DNA from: Acidimicrobiia bacterium
GTDB lineage: Bacteria > Actinomycetota > Acidimicrobiia > Acidimicrobiales > CATQHL01
Direction of reading: 5' to 3'
Length of the DNA: 64,000 bases
Assembly (NCBI GenBank): GCA_009835395.1
Contig: VXXM01000059.1
Span: 1-64,000, forward strand
A program made the position numbers and the translations under genes. Below the pieces are notes generated by a model. It worked only from the letters and a program-made list of their open reading frames with translations, searched no databases and was not told where the DNA came from. The first letter of the stretch is position 1, and each line of letters starts with the position of its first letter. This document shows positions 55,585-63,824 of the stretch, one piece after another.

Positions 55585-56595
55585 TCAGCCCCAGGGGGCG
55601 GGGATCGGCAGATCGGTGACCGACAGCAGGCCCGGGGGGGCAGCCACGACGTGGGGGATCAGGTTGACCAGCACGGCCATCGTGGTGATCTGGGGGTTGA
55701 AGCCGGGGCGCACGACGGCGTGCAGGTTCGGGTCGCCGATCACGTTGTAGGAGTCCTCGGGGGCCAGGTCGATGGAGGCCAGGTCCACGTGGCCGAGGAA
55801 CGTCGCCTGGAACCACGGCTCGTCGCCGTCGCCGGTGTAGCCGGAGGTGACCTGCTTGAAGCCCGCCGACTGGCCCGGCGCGATGGGCACCGCCACGGTG
55901 TCGATGGTCTCGGGTGCGGGGAAGGGATCGATGGTCTCGGTGAACCGCTCCACCGTGCGACCGAAGCGTCGGGCGAAGGTCCGCATGGTGTGCGGGTAGC
56001 CGATGTGGCCGTAGATACGGCCCGCCGCCACGCCGGCGGCGTGCTCGTCGGGCTCGAAGCCGAGGCCGAGACGGCGCTGCACCGTCTGGCTGAAGCCCGA
56101 CAGGTCCACCACGCGTTGCACCACGATGCGGTCCACACGGCAGGCGGCGCCGGTGAGCGCCAAGCCCAGCACCTCGTAGATGTAGCCGGGGTTGGCGCCC
56201 GCGCCGATCACGGTGACGCCGGCCTTCCGGGCGGCGGCGCCGATGTCGGCCGAGAAGTCGGGATCGATGGCCCAGGCGTAGCCCATCTCCTCGGCGGTGC
56301 ACATGACGTTCAGGCCGGCGTCCACCCCGGCGGCGATGTCGTCGGCGACCTCGGCGATGAACGACGTCGTGGCGATCAGCAGCACGTCGGCCGGCGTGGC
56401 CAGGGCGGTGTCCCGGTCGGTCACCGTCACGCCGTTCGGCTCCCCGGTCGCCAACTCGCCGACATCGGCACCGACGAGGGCAGGGTTGCGGCTGTATGCC
56501 GCCACCACGTCGCCGCCACGCCGGCCGAGGACCAGGCGGGCGACGTTCCGCCCCACACCGCCGACGCCGCACAGCACCAGTCGAATCTCACTCAT
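55585..56595 (-). CDS. DapB-like NAD(P)-dependent dehydrogenase
   Basis: 336 residues with a dihydrodipicolinate-reductase-type Rossmann start (LVLCGVGGVGRNVARLVLGR) and a segment AGVTVIGAGANPGYIYEVLG, as in the 2,4-diaminopentanoate dehydrogenase/DapB_N group. It is longer than DapB (about 270) and lacks its HHxxK motif, so lysine biosynthesis is unlikely. Probably acts on an amino-ketone or similar small acid. ATG 56595 with GGAGGTGAGAC. The 174-base gap downstream holds the sugar ABC promoter. Confidence 0.75.
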   Translation of the reverse strand: MSEIRLVLCGVGGVGRNVARLVLGRRGGDVVAAYSRNPALVGADVGELATGEPNGVTVTDRDTALATPADVLLIATTSFIAEVADDIAAGVDAGLNVMCTAEEMGYAWAIDPDFSADIGAAARKAGVTVIGAGANPGYIYEVLGLALTGAACRVDRIVVQRVVDLSGFSQTVQRRLGLGFEPDEHAAGVAAGRIYGHIGYPHTMRTFARRFGRTVERFTETIDPFPAPETIDTVAVPIAPGQSAGFKQVTSGYTGDGDEPWFQATFLGHVDLASIDLAPEDSYNVIGDPNLHAVVRPGFNPQITTMAVLVNLIPHVVAAPPGLLSVTDLPIPAPWG

Positions 56596-56762
56596 GTCTC
56601 ACCTCCGCGGGCCCTGGGTATCCACCGCCGACCGCGCCGTTGTCCCCTCGGATTCCCCAAGACTGTCACACCGCTCGTGTAGGTTGCACACAGGTGTTGA
56701 CCGGGAGGTTTTCCGCAGCGCGCCACGGTTGACCAGCACCTCGGGACCCTTTCGGAGGCGGC

Positions 56763-58208
56763 GTGAGCAGACCAGAGCGGCGGCGTACGAGCACCGCGAC
56801 GTCCAACTTCGGAGTGGGACGGCGCGAGGGCCACGACTCCTCCGCCTTCTACAGCCGCTTCCCGGTTCCGGAGATCAGCGAGGACTCTGAAGTCATCCAT
56901 CCCGCTTGCGTGGACCGGCTCTGGGTCGGCGACGCCCGGGACATGGACCGTCACGGCGACATCGCCGACTCCTCGGTGGCGCTTGTCGTCACCTCACCGC
57001 CCTACTACGCCGGCAAGGAGTACGAGGAGGCCATCGGCGAGGGCCACATCCCCGCCAGCTACATCGACTACCTGGAGATGCTGCACGACGTCTTCGCCGA
57101 GTGTGTGCGAAAGCTGGAACCCGGCGGGCGCATCGCCGTGAACGTCGCCAACCTGGGACGCCGGCCGTACCGGTCGCTGTCCGCCGACGTCATCGACATC
57201 CTGCAGAACCGCCTGAAGCTGCTGCTGCGCGGCGAGATCATCTGGCAAAAGGCTCGGGGCGCCTCGGGCAGTTGCGCCTGGGGCTCGTTCCAGCGACCAG
57301 GCTCTCCGGTCCTGCGAGACCTCACCGAGCGCGTGATCATCGCCTCGAAGGGCCGCTTCGATCGGGCACGACGGGCCCCTGCGCGAGCAGCGGCGAATCT
57401 GCCTGCGGTGGGGTCCGCTACAGCCGATGAGTTCATGGAGGCCACAACCGACGTCTGGGAGATTCGCGCCGAATCGGCCCGGCGTGTGGGACACCCTGCG
57501 CCGTTCCCGGTCGAACTGCCACAGCGGCTCATCGACCTCTACACGTACCGCGGCGACCTCGTTCTGGACCCGTTCGTGGGCGCGGGCACGACAGCGGTAG
57601 CGGCGGTGCGGACCGGCCGTCACTATGTCGGCTTCGACACCGACGCCGGCTACCTCGCCCTAGCCCGACAGCGCGTCGAGGCCGAGCGCGCGTGCCACGG
57701 AAACCACGGCGGGTTCCGGCGATGGGAGGTCTCGGTCCCAGCGACATCCAACGGGGCACACGCCGGCGACGGCGATCCGCACAGCCGAGCCTTGAGCGAG
57801 GGGTGGAGCGCCGGTCAGGTAGCGCGCCTGTTGATTCGCGAAGCGGGATTCGACGGCATCCAGAAAGGCGTGACGTTCTGTCACGACGTGAGAGTTGCTT
57901 TCGCTGCGACAGATCTGGCCGGCGACCTGTGGCGCTTCGACGTGTCCGGGGGCTTCACACAGGTATCCGAACCCGGATTGGGCCTCAACGAGTCGCTTTG
58001 GAAGGCGATCGGGAAGGCGACCACACTCCACGTGACCGATCCCGCTCCCCTGGTCCTGCTGACGACCGGCGGTCCGGAACCCCTCAGTGCCGGGCACCGA
58101 GCGCTCGAAGCGGTAACCGGCCGCGACAAACCCATCAGGGAGGTCATCGACCTCAACGATCCGGGAGCGGCCCTGCGGCTCGCCACACTGGCCGGCTGTC
58201 CGGCCTGA
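56763..58208 (+). CDS. Beta-class N4/N6 DNA methyltransferase with C-terminal extension
   Basis: 481 residues. Catalytic motif IV TSPPYY (77-82) precedes the AdoMet motif I DPFVGAGTT (269-277), the beta-class order. HPAPFPVELPQRLIDLYTY and GRHYVGFDTDAGYLALARQR complete the core, which would methylate A-N6 or C-N4. Residues about 312-481 form an extra domain with GWSAGQVARLLIREAGFDGI, VRVAFAATDLAGDLWRFDVS and LNESLWKAIGKATTL, whose D...FDV...WK pattern may be a degenerate nuclease-like fold. GTG with GGAGG upstream. First gene of a three-gene cassette, 4 bases before the next. Confidence 0.9.
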   Translation: MSRPERRRTSTATSNFGVGRREGHDSSAFYSRFPVPEISEDSEVIHPACVDRLWVGDARDMDRHGDIADSSVALVVTSPPYYAGKEYEEAIGEGHIPASYIDYLEMLHDVFAECVRKLEPGGRIAVNVANLGRRPYRSLSADVIDILQNRLKLLLRGEIIWQKARGASGSCAWGSFQRPGSPVLRDLTERVIIASKGRFDRARRAPARAAANLPAVGSATADEFMEATTDVWEIRAESARRVGHPAPFPVELPQRLIDLYTYRGDLVLDPFVGAGTTAVAAVRTGRHYVGFDTDAGYLALARQRVEAERACHGNHGGFRRWEVSVPATSNGAHAGDGDPHSRALSEGWSAGQVARLLIREAGFDGIQKGVTFCHDVRVAFAATDLAGDLWRFDVSGGFTQVSEPGLGLNESLWKAIGKATTLHVTDPAPLVLLTTGGPEPLSAGHRALEAVTGRDKPIREVIDLNDPGAALRLATLAGCPA

Positions 58209-58212
58209 TTCG

Positions 58213-58569
58213 ATGAGCGACCTGATCGACTGGGAGCGGAGGCGCCCGCGAGCGGTCTACGCGGTGATCCATGGCCGAGGTGACCCGGTTCAGGTGCTCC
58301 TCGCCGAGGACGAGGAGAGCATCGGCCAAGCGATCGCCCTACGCGTGATCGCCCAGACTGACCCGCTGGATGTCGGCTCGAGCCTGAGCGAGATCCGCAG
58401 CGCGCTCCTCGATCACAGGTGGGCCGACGCGGTTGCGGCATGGATCGGCGCCACCGGCCACACCGTCGACTGCTACCCCGATGAGCCCATCTGGGGATCG
58501 GCGTCCGAGCACGACCTACTCGGGTTCGAGATCCAGTTCACCCCGATCTTCGACGACTCTGGTGGCTGA
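58213..58569 (+). CDS. Small unknown protein in the methyltransferase cassette
   Basis: 118 residues, acidic, no signal or membrane segment. Segments such as RAVYAVIHGRGDPVQVLLAE, IGQAIALRVIAQTD and WADAVAAWIGATG suggest an alpha/beta fold. I do not recognise a family. It starts 4 bases after the methyltransferase stop and overlaps the next gene by 8 bases, so all three are coupled. By position it could be a specificity, control or immunity factor for the nuclease; that is inference. Confidence 0.75.
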   Translation: MSDLIDWERRRPRAVYAVIHGRGDPVQVLLAEDEESIGQAIALRVIAQTDPLDVGSSLSEIRSALLDHRWADAVAAWIGATGHTVDCYPDEPIWGSASEHDLLGFEIQFTPIFDDSGG

Positions 58570-59629
58570 CGACCGGACGACCATCACGGAGTTGGCCACC
58601 GCGCTGGGGGTCGCCGGCGCCGGCTCTCTGCAGGAGGCGACTGCCGAACACCCCGGCAACCTGGCCATCGGCAACGAATCCTGGGAGCGGCTCGAGCGGA
58701 TCCTGGCAGCCGGAAAGTATTCGGCGCTCGGCCTGGCGGCGTTCGCCAACGGGGCGTTCTTCGCCCGCCACCCGGCGGGGCTGGACGGGCGGGCGCCGCG
58801 GCTGATCGAGTGGAGCGGGGACCGGCGGATCCCCGGCGACCAGGCCGTCCCCGCCGACCTGCTCGTCGACCGGGTCTACATGATCAGTTGCAAGTACCTG
58901 TCGCAGATACTCCACAACACAGCGCCGGCGCGGGTGTTCGAGGAGATCCTCGCCCCGTCACCGCAGGCCAGGCATCCCGACTGGTTCGCCGAAGTGGCGT
59001 CGCGTCAGCACTTGGCGCTCTATCGCGGCGCGCTGAAGCTGCTCGATCTGGAGGGCATGCCGGACACGCCCGGTTGGCTGGACTCGGCGCAGCGCGCGCG
59101 ACTCCGGGCCGCCTTCCGGGAGCACGGCAGCCGCGGGATGCCCGGCGAACTACGGGCGCCATATGACGCCCTCATCGCTGCCGTGAGCAAGAAGTCGGCG
59201 GAGACCTGGCAGGAGGCGCTCGGGGAGCCCGCGCAGCAGGAGCGCCTGCTGTGGCGGCTGCTGCGCATCTACTCGGCCACCTACTACATCCTGGGCATCG
59301 ACCGCCACCGGACGATGCGGCTCCGAGTGATGACACCCTGGGAGTGGCGGCAGGCCTTCGAGTTCCGGTCGTTCAAGGTCTCGGCCGACGGCCGCGGGCA
59401 GCCGCGGGTGAACTGGACGGCCCGCTACCGCGAGCGCGCAGACGGACGCCGGGGCGAGGTGCACGGCCACGTGGAGATCCGATGGAGCCACCGGCCGTTC
59501 TGCGGCCCGCCGGAGGCCAAGATCTACCTCGACACCCGCCACGACGAGGTGCCCGGATACGTCCCGCTCGACGGGCGCAGCCGCGGCCCCGACCACGAGC
59601 AACTGCGTTTCCCGCTCGGCGGCGGTTGA
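58562..59629 (+). CDS. Candidate restriction endonuclease of the methyltransferase cassette
   Basis: 355 residues from GTG 58562, which overlaps the previous stop. Residues 91-115 contain PGDQAVPADLLVDRVYMISC then KYLS; an Asp followed by a hydrophobic strand and S-C-K is a plausible PD-(D/E)xK active-site variant. The middle is helical and the C-terminus basic and beta-rich (RWSHRPFCGPPEAKIYLDT). No ATPase or helicase motif is present. Location after a DNA methyltransferase makes a type II restriction enzyme the leading guess; I cannot name a family. Convergent with the protease gene (9-base gap). Confidence 0.6.
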   Translation: MADDRTTITELATALGVAGAGSLQEATAEHPGNLAIGNESWERLERILAAGKYSALGLAAFANGAFFARHPAGLDGRAPRLIEWSGDRRIPGDQAVPADLLVDRVYMISCKYLSQILHNTAPARVFEEILAPSPQARHPDWFAEVASRQHLALYRGALKLLDLEGMPDTPGWLDSAQRARLRAAFREHGSRGMPGELRAPYDALIAAVSKKSAETWQEALGEPAQQERLLWRLLRIYSATYYILGIDRHRTMRLRVMTPWEWRQAFEFRSFKVSADGRGQPRVNWTARYRERADGRRGEVHGHVEIRWSHRPFCGPPEAKIYLDTRHDEVPGYVPLDGRSRGPDHEQLRFPLGGG

Positions 59630-59638
59630 ACGCCCGCC

Positions 59639-60373
59639 TCACGGGCAGGCGGTGCGCCGGGGCAGTTCGGCCACCTGCGAGAGCAGGCCCCGGACCTCGA
59701 CGGCCCGCACGGCGTAGCCCACTTCCTCCCGGAAGCGCGACGTGGCGAAGACCATGCCCACGACGGTGCCGTCGCCGTTCAGCACGGCGGCTCCGGAGTC
59801 CCCGTAACCGCCGTCGAAGCTCAACTCCAAACCACGGCGGGAGACCCGTGCGGTGCGGTAGACGTCCTCGATGTTCGTCCGGACGCGACGAATCACCTCG
59901 ACCGGCTTGCGCGTGAGCACGCCGGCGTCGCTCATCGCCGCTACGACGCCGCGGCCGCCCGCCGGCGCCAGCGCGGCGTCGTCGCCGGCGGCCAGGCTGA
60001 CCGGGTCGGCCCCCAGCCCCGGCACACGCACCGCAGCCACGTCGAGCGCCGGATCCAGCGCCACCACGAAACCGTTCCGGCTGCGTCCGGCGGTGTCGGT
60101 GACCGCAACCCGGCGGCGCCCGGCGACCGGGTGCGCAGCCGTCACCACGAGGTCGTCCGCCACGGCGAACCCGCTGGCGTGCGCCCGACCGCTGCAACCG
60201 ACCGCCGTCACCGTCACGAACGACCCGACCGGGGTCGCCTCCCGCAGCGCCCCCCACAGCATCAGCCCCAGCGCCAGCCCGGCCGCGGCAAGCAGGGCCC
60301 AACGCAGCGGTCGTCGGGAGCTCGGGCTGCCACCGGTGGCCGGCTGGTCCGGCCTCCCCACCAGCATCGACAC
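59639..60373 (-). CDS. Membrane-anchored trypsin-like serine protease
   Basis: 244 residues. One membrane helix near the N-terminus (WALLAAAGLALGLMLWGAL) leaves the protease outside. The triad is visible: His in VVTAAHPV, Asp in DPALDVAAVRV and Ser in GYGDSGAAVLN. It resembles the protease half of actinobacterial MarP-type proteins without the CvpA membrane region, and has no PDZ domain. GTG 60373 is leaderless: TAGGGT lies 6 bases upstream (60380-60385, minus strand). Divergent from the toxin-antitoxin operon at 60476. Confidence 0.87.
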   Translation of the reverse strand: MSMLVGRPDQPATGGSPSSRRPLRWALLAAAGLALGLMLWGALREATPVGSFVTVTAVGCSGRAHASGFAVADDLVVTAAHPVAGRRRVAVTDTAGRSRNGFVVALDPALDVAAVRVPGLGADPVSLAAGDDAALAPAGGRGVVAAMSDAGVLTRKPVEVIRRVRTNIEDVYRTARVSRRGLELSFDGGYGDSGAAVLNGDGTVVGMVFATSRFREEVGYAVRAVEVRGLLSQVAELPRRTACP

Positions 60374-60451
60374 GGCTCGACCCTACTTTCGAGCCCGGCG
60401 GACAGCTCCGCCAATCCGACTCCCGTCGCCTCCCGAACGCTGGCATTGGAG

Positions 60452-60481
60452 CGTCATACAAAATAAGATATCTGTATGACG
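60452..60481. promoter_or_regulatory. Palindromic operator over the RHH/MazF promoter and start codon
   Basis: CGTCATACA (60452-60460) and TGTATGACG (60473-60481) are perfect inverted 9-mers around a 12-base spacer that contains the -10 TAAGAT (60464-60469) and the inner palindrome AGATATCT (60466-60473). The right arm includes the antitoxin ATG (60476). A dimeric RHH protein bound here would block both polymerase and ribosome access. Confidence 0.75.
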
Positions 60482-60727
60482 ATGCTCAGCTTCCGGACCG
60501 ACGAGGAACAGGTCGCCGGGGCCACCCGCTGGGCGGCAACCCTCGGCATCGACCGGTCGGAGCTCCTGCGCGAGGCACTCCGCCGGCACCTCCAGCAACT
60601 GGAGGCGGACCGGGACGTTCTGATCTACGAGGAGACGCCCTTGACGGAGGACGAGTTGGCCCTCGAAGAGATCGCCCACTGGGGCCCGAACGAAGACTGG
60701 AGCGACTGGGCCGATGCAACGGGGTGA
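60476..60727 (+). CDS. Ribbon-helix-helix antitoxin
   Basis: 83 residues: N-terminal beta strand and two helices (MLSFRTDEEQVAGATRWAAT, LGIDRSELLREALRRHL) of the CopG/MetJ type, then an acidic tail that would neutralise the toxin (ELALEEIAHWGPNEDWSDW). Its gene overlaps the MazF-like toxin start by 14 bases. The ATG lies 6 bases after a TAAGAT box, so the message is leaderless, and inside a large palindrome likely bound by this protein. Confidence 0.9.
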   Translation: MTMLSFRTDEEQVAGATRWAATLGIDRSELLREALRRHLQQLEADRDVLIYEETPLTEDELALEEIAHWGPNEDWSDWADATG

Positions 60728-61022
60728 GATTTGGTTCGCCCGCACGCCCGGGGGAGATCGGCCCGTTCTGGTGCTCACCCGTGACCCAGTGGCCGACCGG
60801 ATCGAAGCGGTGGTGTCGGCCGCTCTGACGCGCACGCACCGGGGAACCGCCGCCGAGTTGACGCTGACGACACGCCGCGACGGCGTGCCGCGGGACTGTG
60901 TCGTCAACTTCGACACCATCTACACGATCCGACGAGATCACTTTCGCCGCCGTGTCACGACACTCTCACCGGGACGCATGGCCGATGCTTGCCGGGCACT
61001 CATGGCGGCCACCGGCTGCTGA
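60714..61022 (+). CDS. MazF/PemK family toxin (mRNA interferase)
   Basis: 102-residue endoribonuclease: MQRGEIWFARTPGGDRPVLV, then VLTRDPVADRIEAVVSAALT, PRDCVVNFDTIYTIRRDHF and the final helix SPGRMADACRALM. The core Arg and Thr of the PemK fold are present. It would arrest translation by cutting RNA when freed from the RHH antitoxin. ATG 60714 lies inside the antitoxin reading frame, so the toxin is translationally coupled. Confidence 0.92.
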   Translation: MQRGEIWFARTPGGDRPVLVLTRDPVADRIEAVVSAALTRTHRGTAAELTLTTRRDGVPRDCVVNFDTIYTIRRDHFRRRVTTLSPGRMADACRALMAATGC

Positions 61023-61140
61023 GCCCGGCTGAAGCGCCCGGGGTTGCAATCAGAAATATGTAAACTATATTGAAACATCACTAATAATGTGATCAGTCAT
61101 TGAAGTGACGGTCGTCGACTCATTAAGGAGGCGGAGTGCT
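61023..61140. promoter_or_regulatory. AT-rich promoter region of the small membrane protein
   Basis: The most AT-rich stretch in the window (about 61046-61105). It contains ATCAC (61077-61081) and GTGAT (61089-61093) as an inverted repeat around TAATAAT, and several possible -10 boxes (TAAACT, TATATT, TAATAA). It probably drives the gene at 61141, which has AAGGAGGCGG before its GTG. Confidence 0.5.
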
Positions 61141-61509
61141 GTGGCGCATCCGGCGATGATTGCGACGTTTGCGGCGTTCGGACTTGCGACCTTCGGCCTG
61201 GGGCTGCTCGTCCCGGTCATGAGGAACGGCTGGTACCGCCGGAGTTTGGAGCGCGGGCGGGCAGGCCGCGGTGTGGCCGGGGCCGTAACCAGGGATGACA
61301 TCCGCGGGGAGTTGTGCCGCGATCCGATGGCGATGAGCATGTTCATGGACGACGACACTCCAGAGGACGTTCAGCGGTACATGTTCTTGGAAGCCGAGCG
61401 CAGGGCGATCATGCGAAAGCGCAGGCAACTCGCCGACAACGAGAACGACTTCTTCGCCCCACCCCGCCGCCCGGGCCCCGATTCGGGCTTCAGCGGCCGC
61501 CGGGGCTAG
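61141..61509 (+). CDS. Small single-span membrane protein
   Basis: 122 residues: an N-terminal membrane helix (MIATFAAFGLATFGLGLLVP) followed by a basic patch and a charged cytoplasmic tail (RAGRGVAGAVTRDDIRGELC, PEDVQRYMFLEAERRAIMRK). I do not recognise it. GTG 61141 follows AAGGAGG and an unusually AT-rich upstream region. It lies between two toxin-antitoxin pairs, which may be coincidence. Confidence 0.65.
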   Translation: MAHPAMIATFAAFGLATFGLGLLVPVMRNGWYRRSLERGRAGRGVAGAVTRDDIRGELCRDPMAMSMFMDDDTPEDVQRYMFLEAERRAIMRKRRQLADNENDFFAPPRRPGPDSGFSGRRG

Positions 61510-61670
61510 CTGACCTGGGAATTCGCTACCGGGCCGGCGAAGCTGCCCTTCATTCGCCCGCAAATCCCCTCCCCCGAACCGCATTCGCCAATGAACCGCG
61601 CGATTGCTGTCCTCGGCTGGAGCCACCGGCCTGTCTACGATGAACTATGAGGCGAGCAGGAGGTTGGGCC

Positions 61671-62375
61671 GTGAGCGACCCTCGGTTCGACAGGCGCCTA
61701 TACACAGTGACCGGAGCTGCCCGCTACGTCGGCATGCCCCCTTCGACATTGGAGACGTGGGCACGCGGCTACGAGAGGCGACCTCAGGGACGGCCGACCG
61801 TCAGGCAAGGCCCAGTGATCACCTCGCTGGGGACGGCCGACGGTGACCGGCGGGCAATCCCCTTCATCGGGCTCGTGGAAGCCGCCGTCGTGCAAGCATT
61901 CCGACAGACCGGCCTTCCCCTGCAGCGGATCCGCCGGGCTCTTGAGGTCTTGGTCAACCAAGGTGAACTCGAACATGTGCTGGCTTCGACGAAGCTCTTC
62001 AGCGACGGCGCAAACGTTCTGTACGACTACGCCGCCAGCGAGAATGACCTCCAGTTGCGCCTGTTGACTGTGGTGAGTTCGGGCCAGCGGGTCTTTCACG
62101 AGGTCATCCAGCAGTACTTGACGCGCATCACCTTCGGCGACGACTGGGCCACTGAACTGATCCTGCCTGTCACGGAGCGCCCATTGCTTCGGGTGGTTGC
62201 CGACGTGGCAGGAGGTGACCCGGTGTTCATGCACGGGGGTGCCCCACTCTCAGCCGTGCACTCACGGATCGCGGGAGGCGAGCCCATGGAATCGGTCGCC
62301 GCCGACTACGAGGTTCCGATCGACGACATCGCCGAATCCCTCCATGCGATCTGGCCCGCAGCAAGAGCAGCCTGA
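61671..62375 (+). CDS. VapB45-like antitoxin with DUF433 domain
   Basis: 234 residues. An N-terminal HTH (YTVTGAARYVGMPPSTLETW) resembles MerR/excisionase folds. Residues about 60-165 hold a helical middle (FRQTGLPLQRIRRALEVL), and the end is a DUF433 winged helix (AVHSRIAGGEPMESVAADYE, VPIDDIAESLHAIW). This matches the VapB45 antitoxin type of mycobacteria. GTG 61671 has AGGAGG 7 bases upstream; ATG 61647, 5 bases after a TACGAT box, is an alternative. Overlaps the toxin gene by 32 bases. Confidence 0.85.
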   Translation: MSDPRFDRRLYTVTGAARYVGMPPSTLETWARGYERRPQGRPTVRQGPVITSLGTADGDRRAIPFIGLVEAAVVQAFRQTGLPLQRIRRALEVLVNQGELEHVLASTKLFSDGANVLYDYAASENDLQLRLLTVVSSGQRVFHEVIQQYLTRITFGDDWATELILPVTERPLLRVVADVAGGDPVFMHGGAPLSAVHSRIAGGEPMESVAADYEVPIDDIAESLHAIWPAARAA

Positions 62376-62766
62376 TCCGGAGAGGCCGGTCTTCTTCCTC
62401 GACCGCGGGTTGGGGCGCCACATGATCGCTGGCGCGATACGCGCGAAGGGCTACGAGGCATTGGCCATGGCCGATGTGTACCCCGATGGTCTAGATCTGC
62501 GCCTCCCGGACTCCGACTGGATACGGCGCGCAGGCCGAGAGGGCTGGGTCGCAATCAGCAAGGACAACCAAATCCCGCGCGATCATGCCGACATGTTGAG
62601 TGCTGCCACGCTCCGGCTGTTCCTGATTCCGAACTCAAACATGTCTGGCGCGGACATGGTCACGCGGCTGATGGACAATTGGGACGCCATCCTTCGCCGC
62701 ACAGAGATTGGTGGTCCGTACGTCTACGCGATCTTGCCAAGCAAGTTGGAGAAGCGCTGGCCGTAG
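62344..62766 (+). CDS. VapC45-like PIN-domain toxin
   Basis: 140 residues with a PIN-like start (PVFFLDRGLGRHMIAGAIRA), an acidic motif LRLPDSDWIRRAGREGWVAI and SKDNQIPRDHADML, matching the PIN-like VapC45 group rather than canonical VapC. Asp in FLDRG and DSDW and the SKDN segment are the likely metal site. ATG 62344 is within the antitoxin frame, 32 bases before its stop. Likely an RNase held inactive by the DUF433 protein. Confidence 0.85.
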   Translation: MRSGPQQEQPDPERPVFFLDRGLGRHMIAGAIRAKGYEALAMADVYPDGLDLRLPDSDWIRRAGREGWVAISKDNQIPRDHADMLSAATLRLFLIPNSNMSGADMVTRLMDNWDAILRRTEIGGPYVYAILPSKLEKRWP

Positions 62767-62858
62767 CGACTTGGCCGCCGCCTTGTAGTTGGAGACCGGT
62801 TCAGGCAGCGGGCGGCCGCTAGCTTGTGCGGGATCCGTCGCCCATCCGGGGGAGAACC

Positions 62859-63824
62859 ATGCGATCCGGCCCCATCGACATTCACGCGCACGTGCTGCCC
62901 GAGAACTGCCTCGCCATCCCGACCGCTACCGGCGAGCTGCAGCTGCGCGAGGTGAACGGCGAGCTCCACCTGGGGAACCTGTCGCTGTCGATCCGGACGG
63001 TGACGATGTACGACATGGACATGATCCTGAGGGACATGGACACCTACGGCCTGGCGGTGCGGGCCATGTCGCCACCGCCATTCACGTTCGCCCTCGACGC
63101 CTCCGCCGACCGGGCCGCCGCCTTCGTCTCGTCGGTCAACGACGGGCTGGTGGCGATGTGCGAGCAGGCGCCGGACCGGCTGCGGGGACTGGGATCGCTG
63201 CCGCTGGCCGACCTGGACGCGGCCATGGCCGAGCTGCGCCGCCTGGCGGATATCGACTGGGTCCGCGGCGTCACGGTGCCGCCGCTGGTGGGTGGCGTGT
63301 CCTTCGAGGCCGACCCGCTGGGGCCGATCCTCCGGGAGGCCCACCGGCTGGGGATGTGCATGATCGTGCACCCCATGCAGCTCCCGGGTCCCGGCCTGGG
63401 GCATCACTACCTCATCAACCTGCTCGGTAACCCCACCGAGTCGGCTGCGGCGATCGGAGGGGTGATCCTCTCGGGGCTGGCCGACGAGTTGGACGGTCTG
63501 CGGCTGGCCTTCCTGCACGGCGCCGGCTGCGCCCCCGGCGTGCTGGGTCGCTGGGACCACGGCTGGGGGGCCCGCCCAGATGTCTCCGCCGATTGCGCCC
63601 GGCGCCCAAGCGAGGTCTTCCGGGACCGCATCTGGGCCGACAACCTCACCCACAGCGCCGAACACCTGCGCTTCCTGGCCTCGGTGACCGGTGCCGAGCG
63701 GCTGGTGCTGGGCTCGGACTACCCATTCGACATGGCCGCCAAGGACCCGGTCGGCGCGGCGGAAGCCGCCGGGCTGGACGTGGAGCAACTCACGCGCAAC
63801 GCCCTCACGTTCCTGGGCTATTGA
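62859..63824 (+). CDS. Amidohydrolase-2 (ACMSD-like) family protein
   Basis: 321-residue metal-dependent barrel hydrolase or decarboxylase. Metal ligands: H-x-H in PIDIHAHVLPE, His in MIVHPMQLPG, His in LAFLHGAG and Asp in LVLGSDYPFDM. The family includes aminocarboxymuconate-semialdehyde decarboxylase and gamma-resorcylate decarboxylase; the insert SPPPFTFALD is typical. Substrate unknown. ATG follows GGGGAG; a -10-like TAGCTT lies at 62820-62825. The stop overlaps a TTG that starts an MFS gene, implying co-transcription with a transporter. Confidence 0.88.
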   Translation: MRSGPIDIHAHVLPENCLAIPTATGELQLREVNGELHLGNLSLSIRTVTMYDMDMILRDMDTYGLAVRAMSPPPFTFALDASADRAAAFVSSVNDGLVAMCEQAPDRLRGLGSLPLADLDAAMAELRRLADIDWVRGVTVPPLVGGVSFEADPLGPILREAHRLGMCMIVHPMQLPGPGLGHHYLINLLGNPTESAAAIGGVILSGLADELDGLRLAFLHGAGCAPGVLGRWDHGWGARPDVSADCARRPSEVFRDRIWADNLTHSAEHLRFLASVTGAERLVLGSDYPFDMAAKDPVGAAEAAGLDVEQLTRNALTFLGY

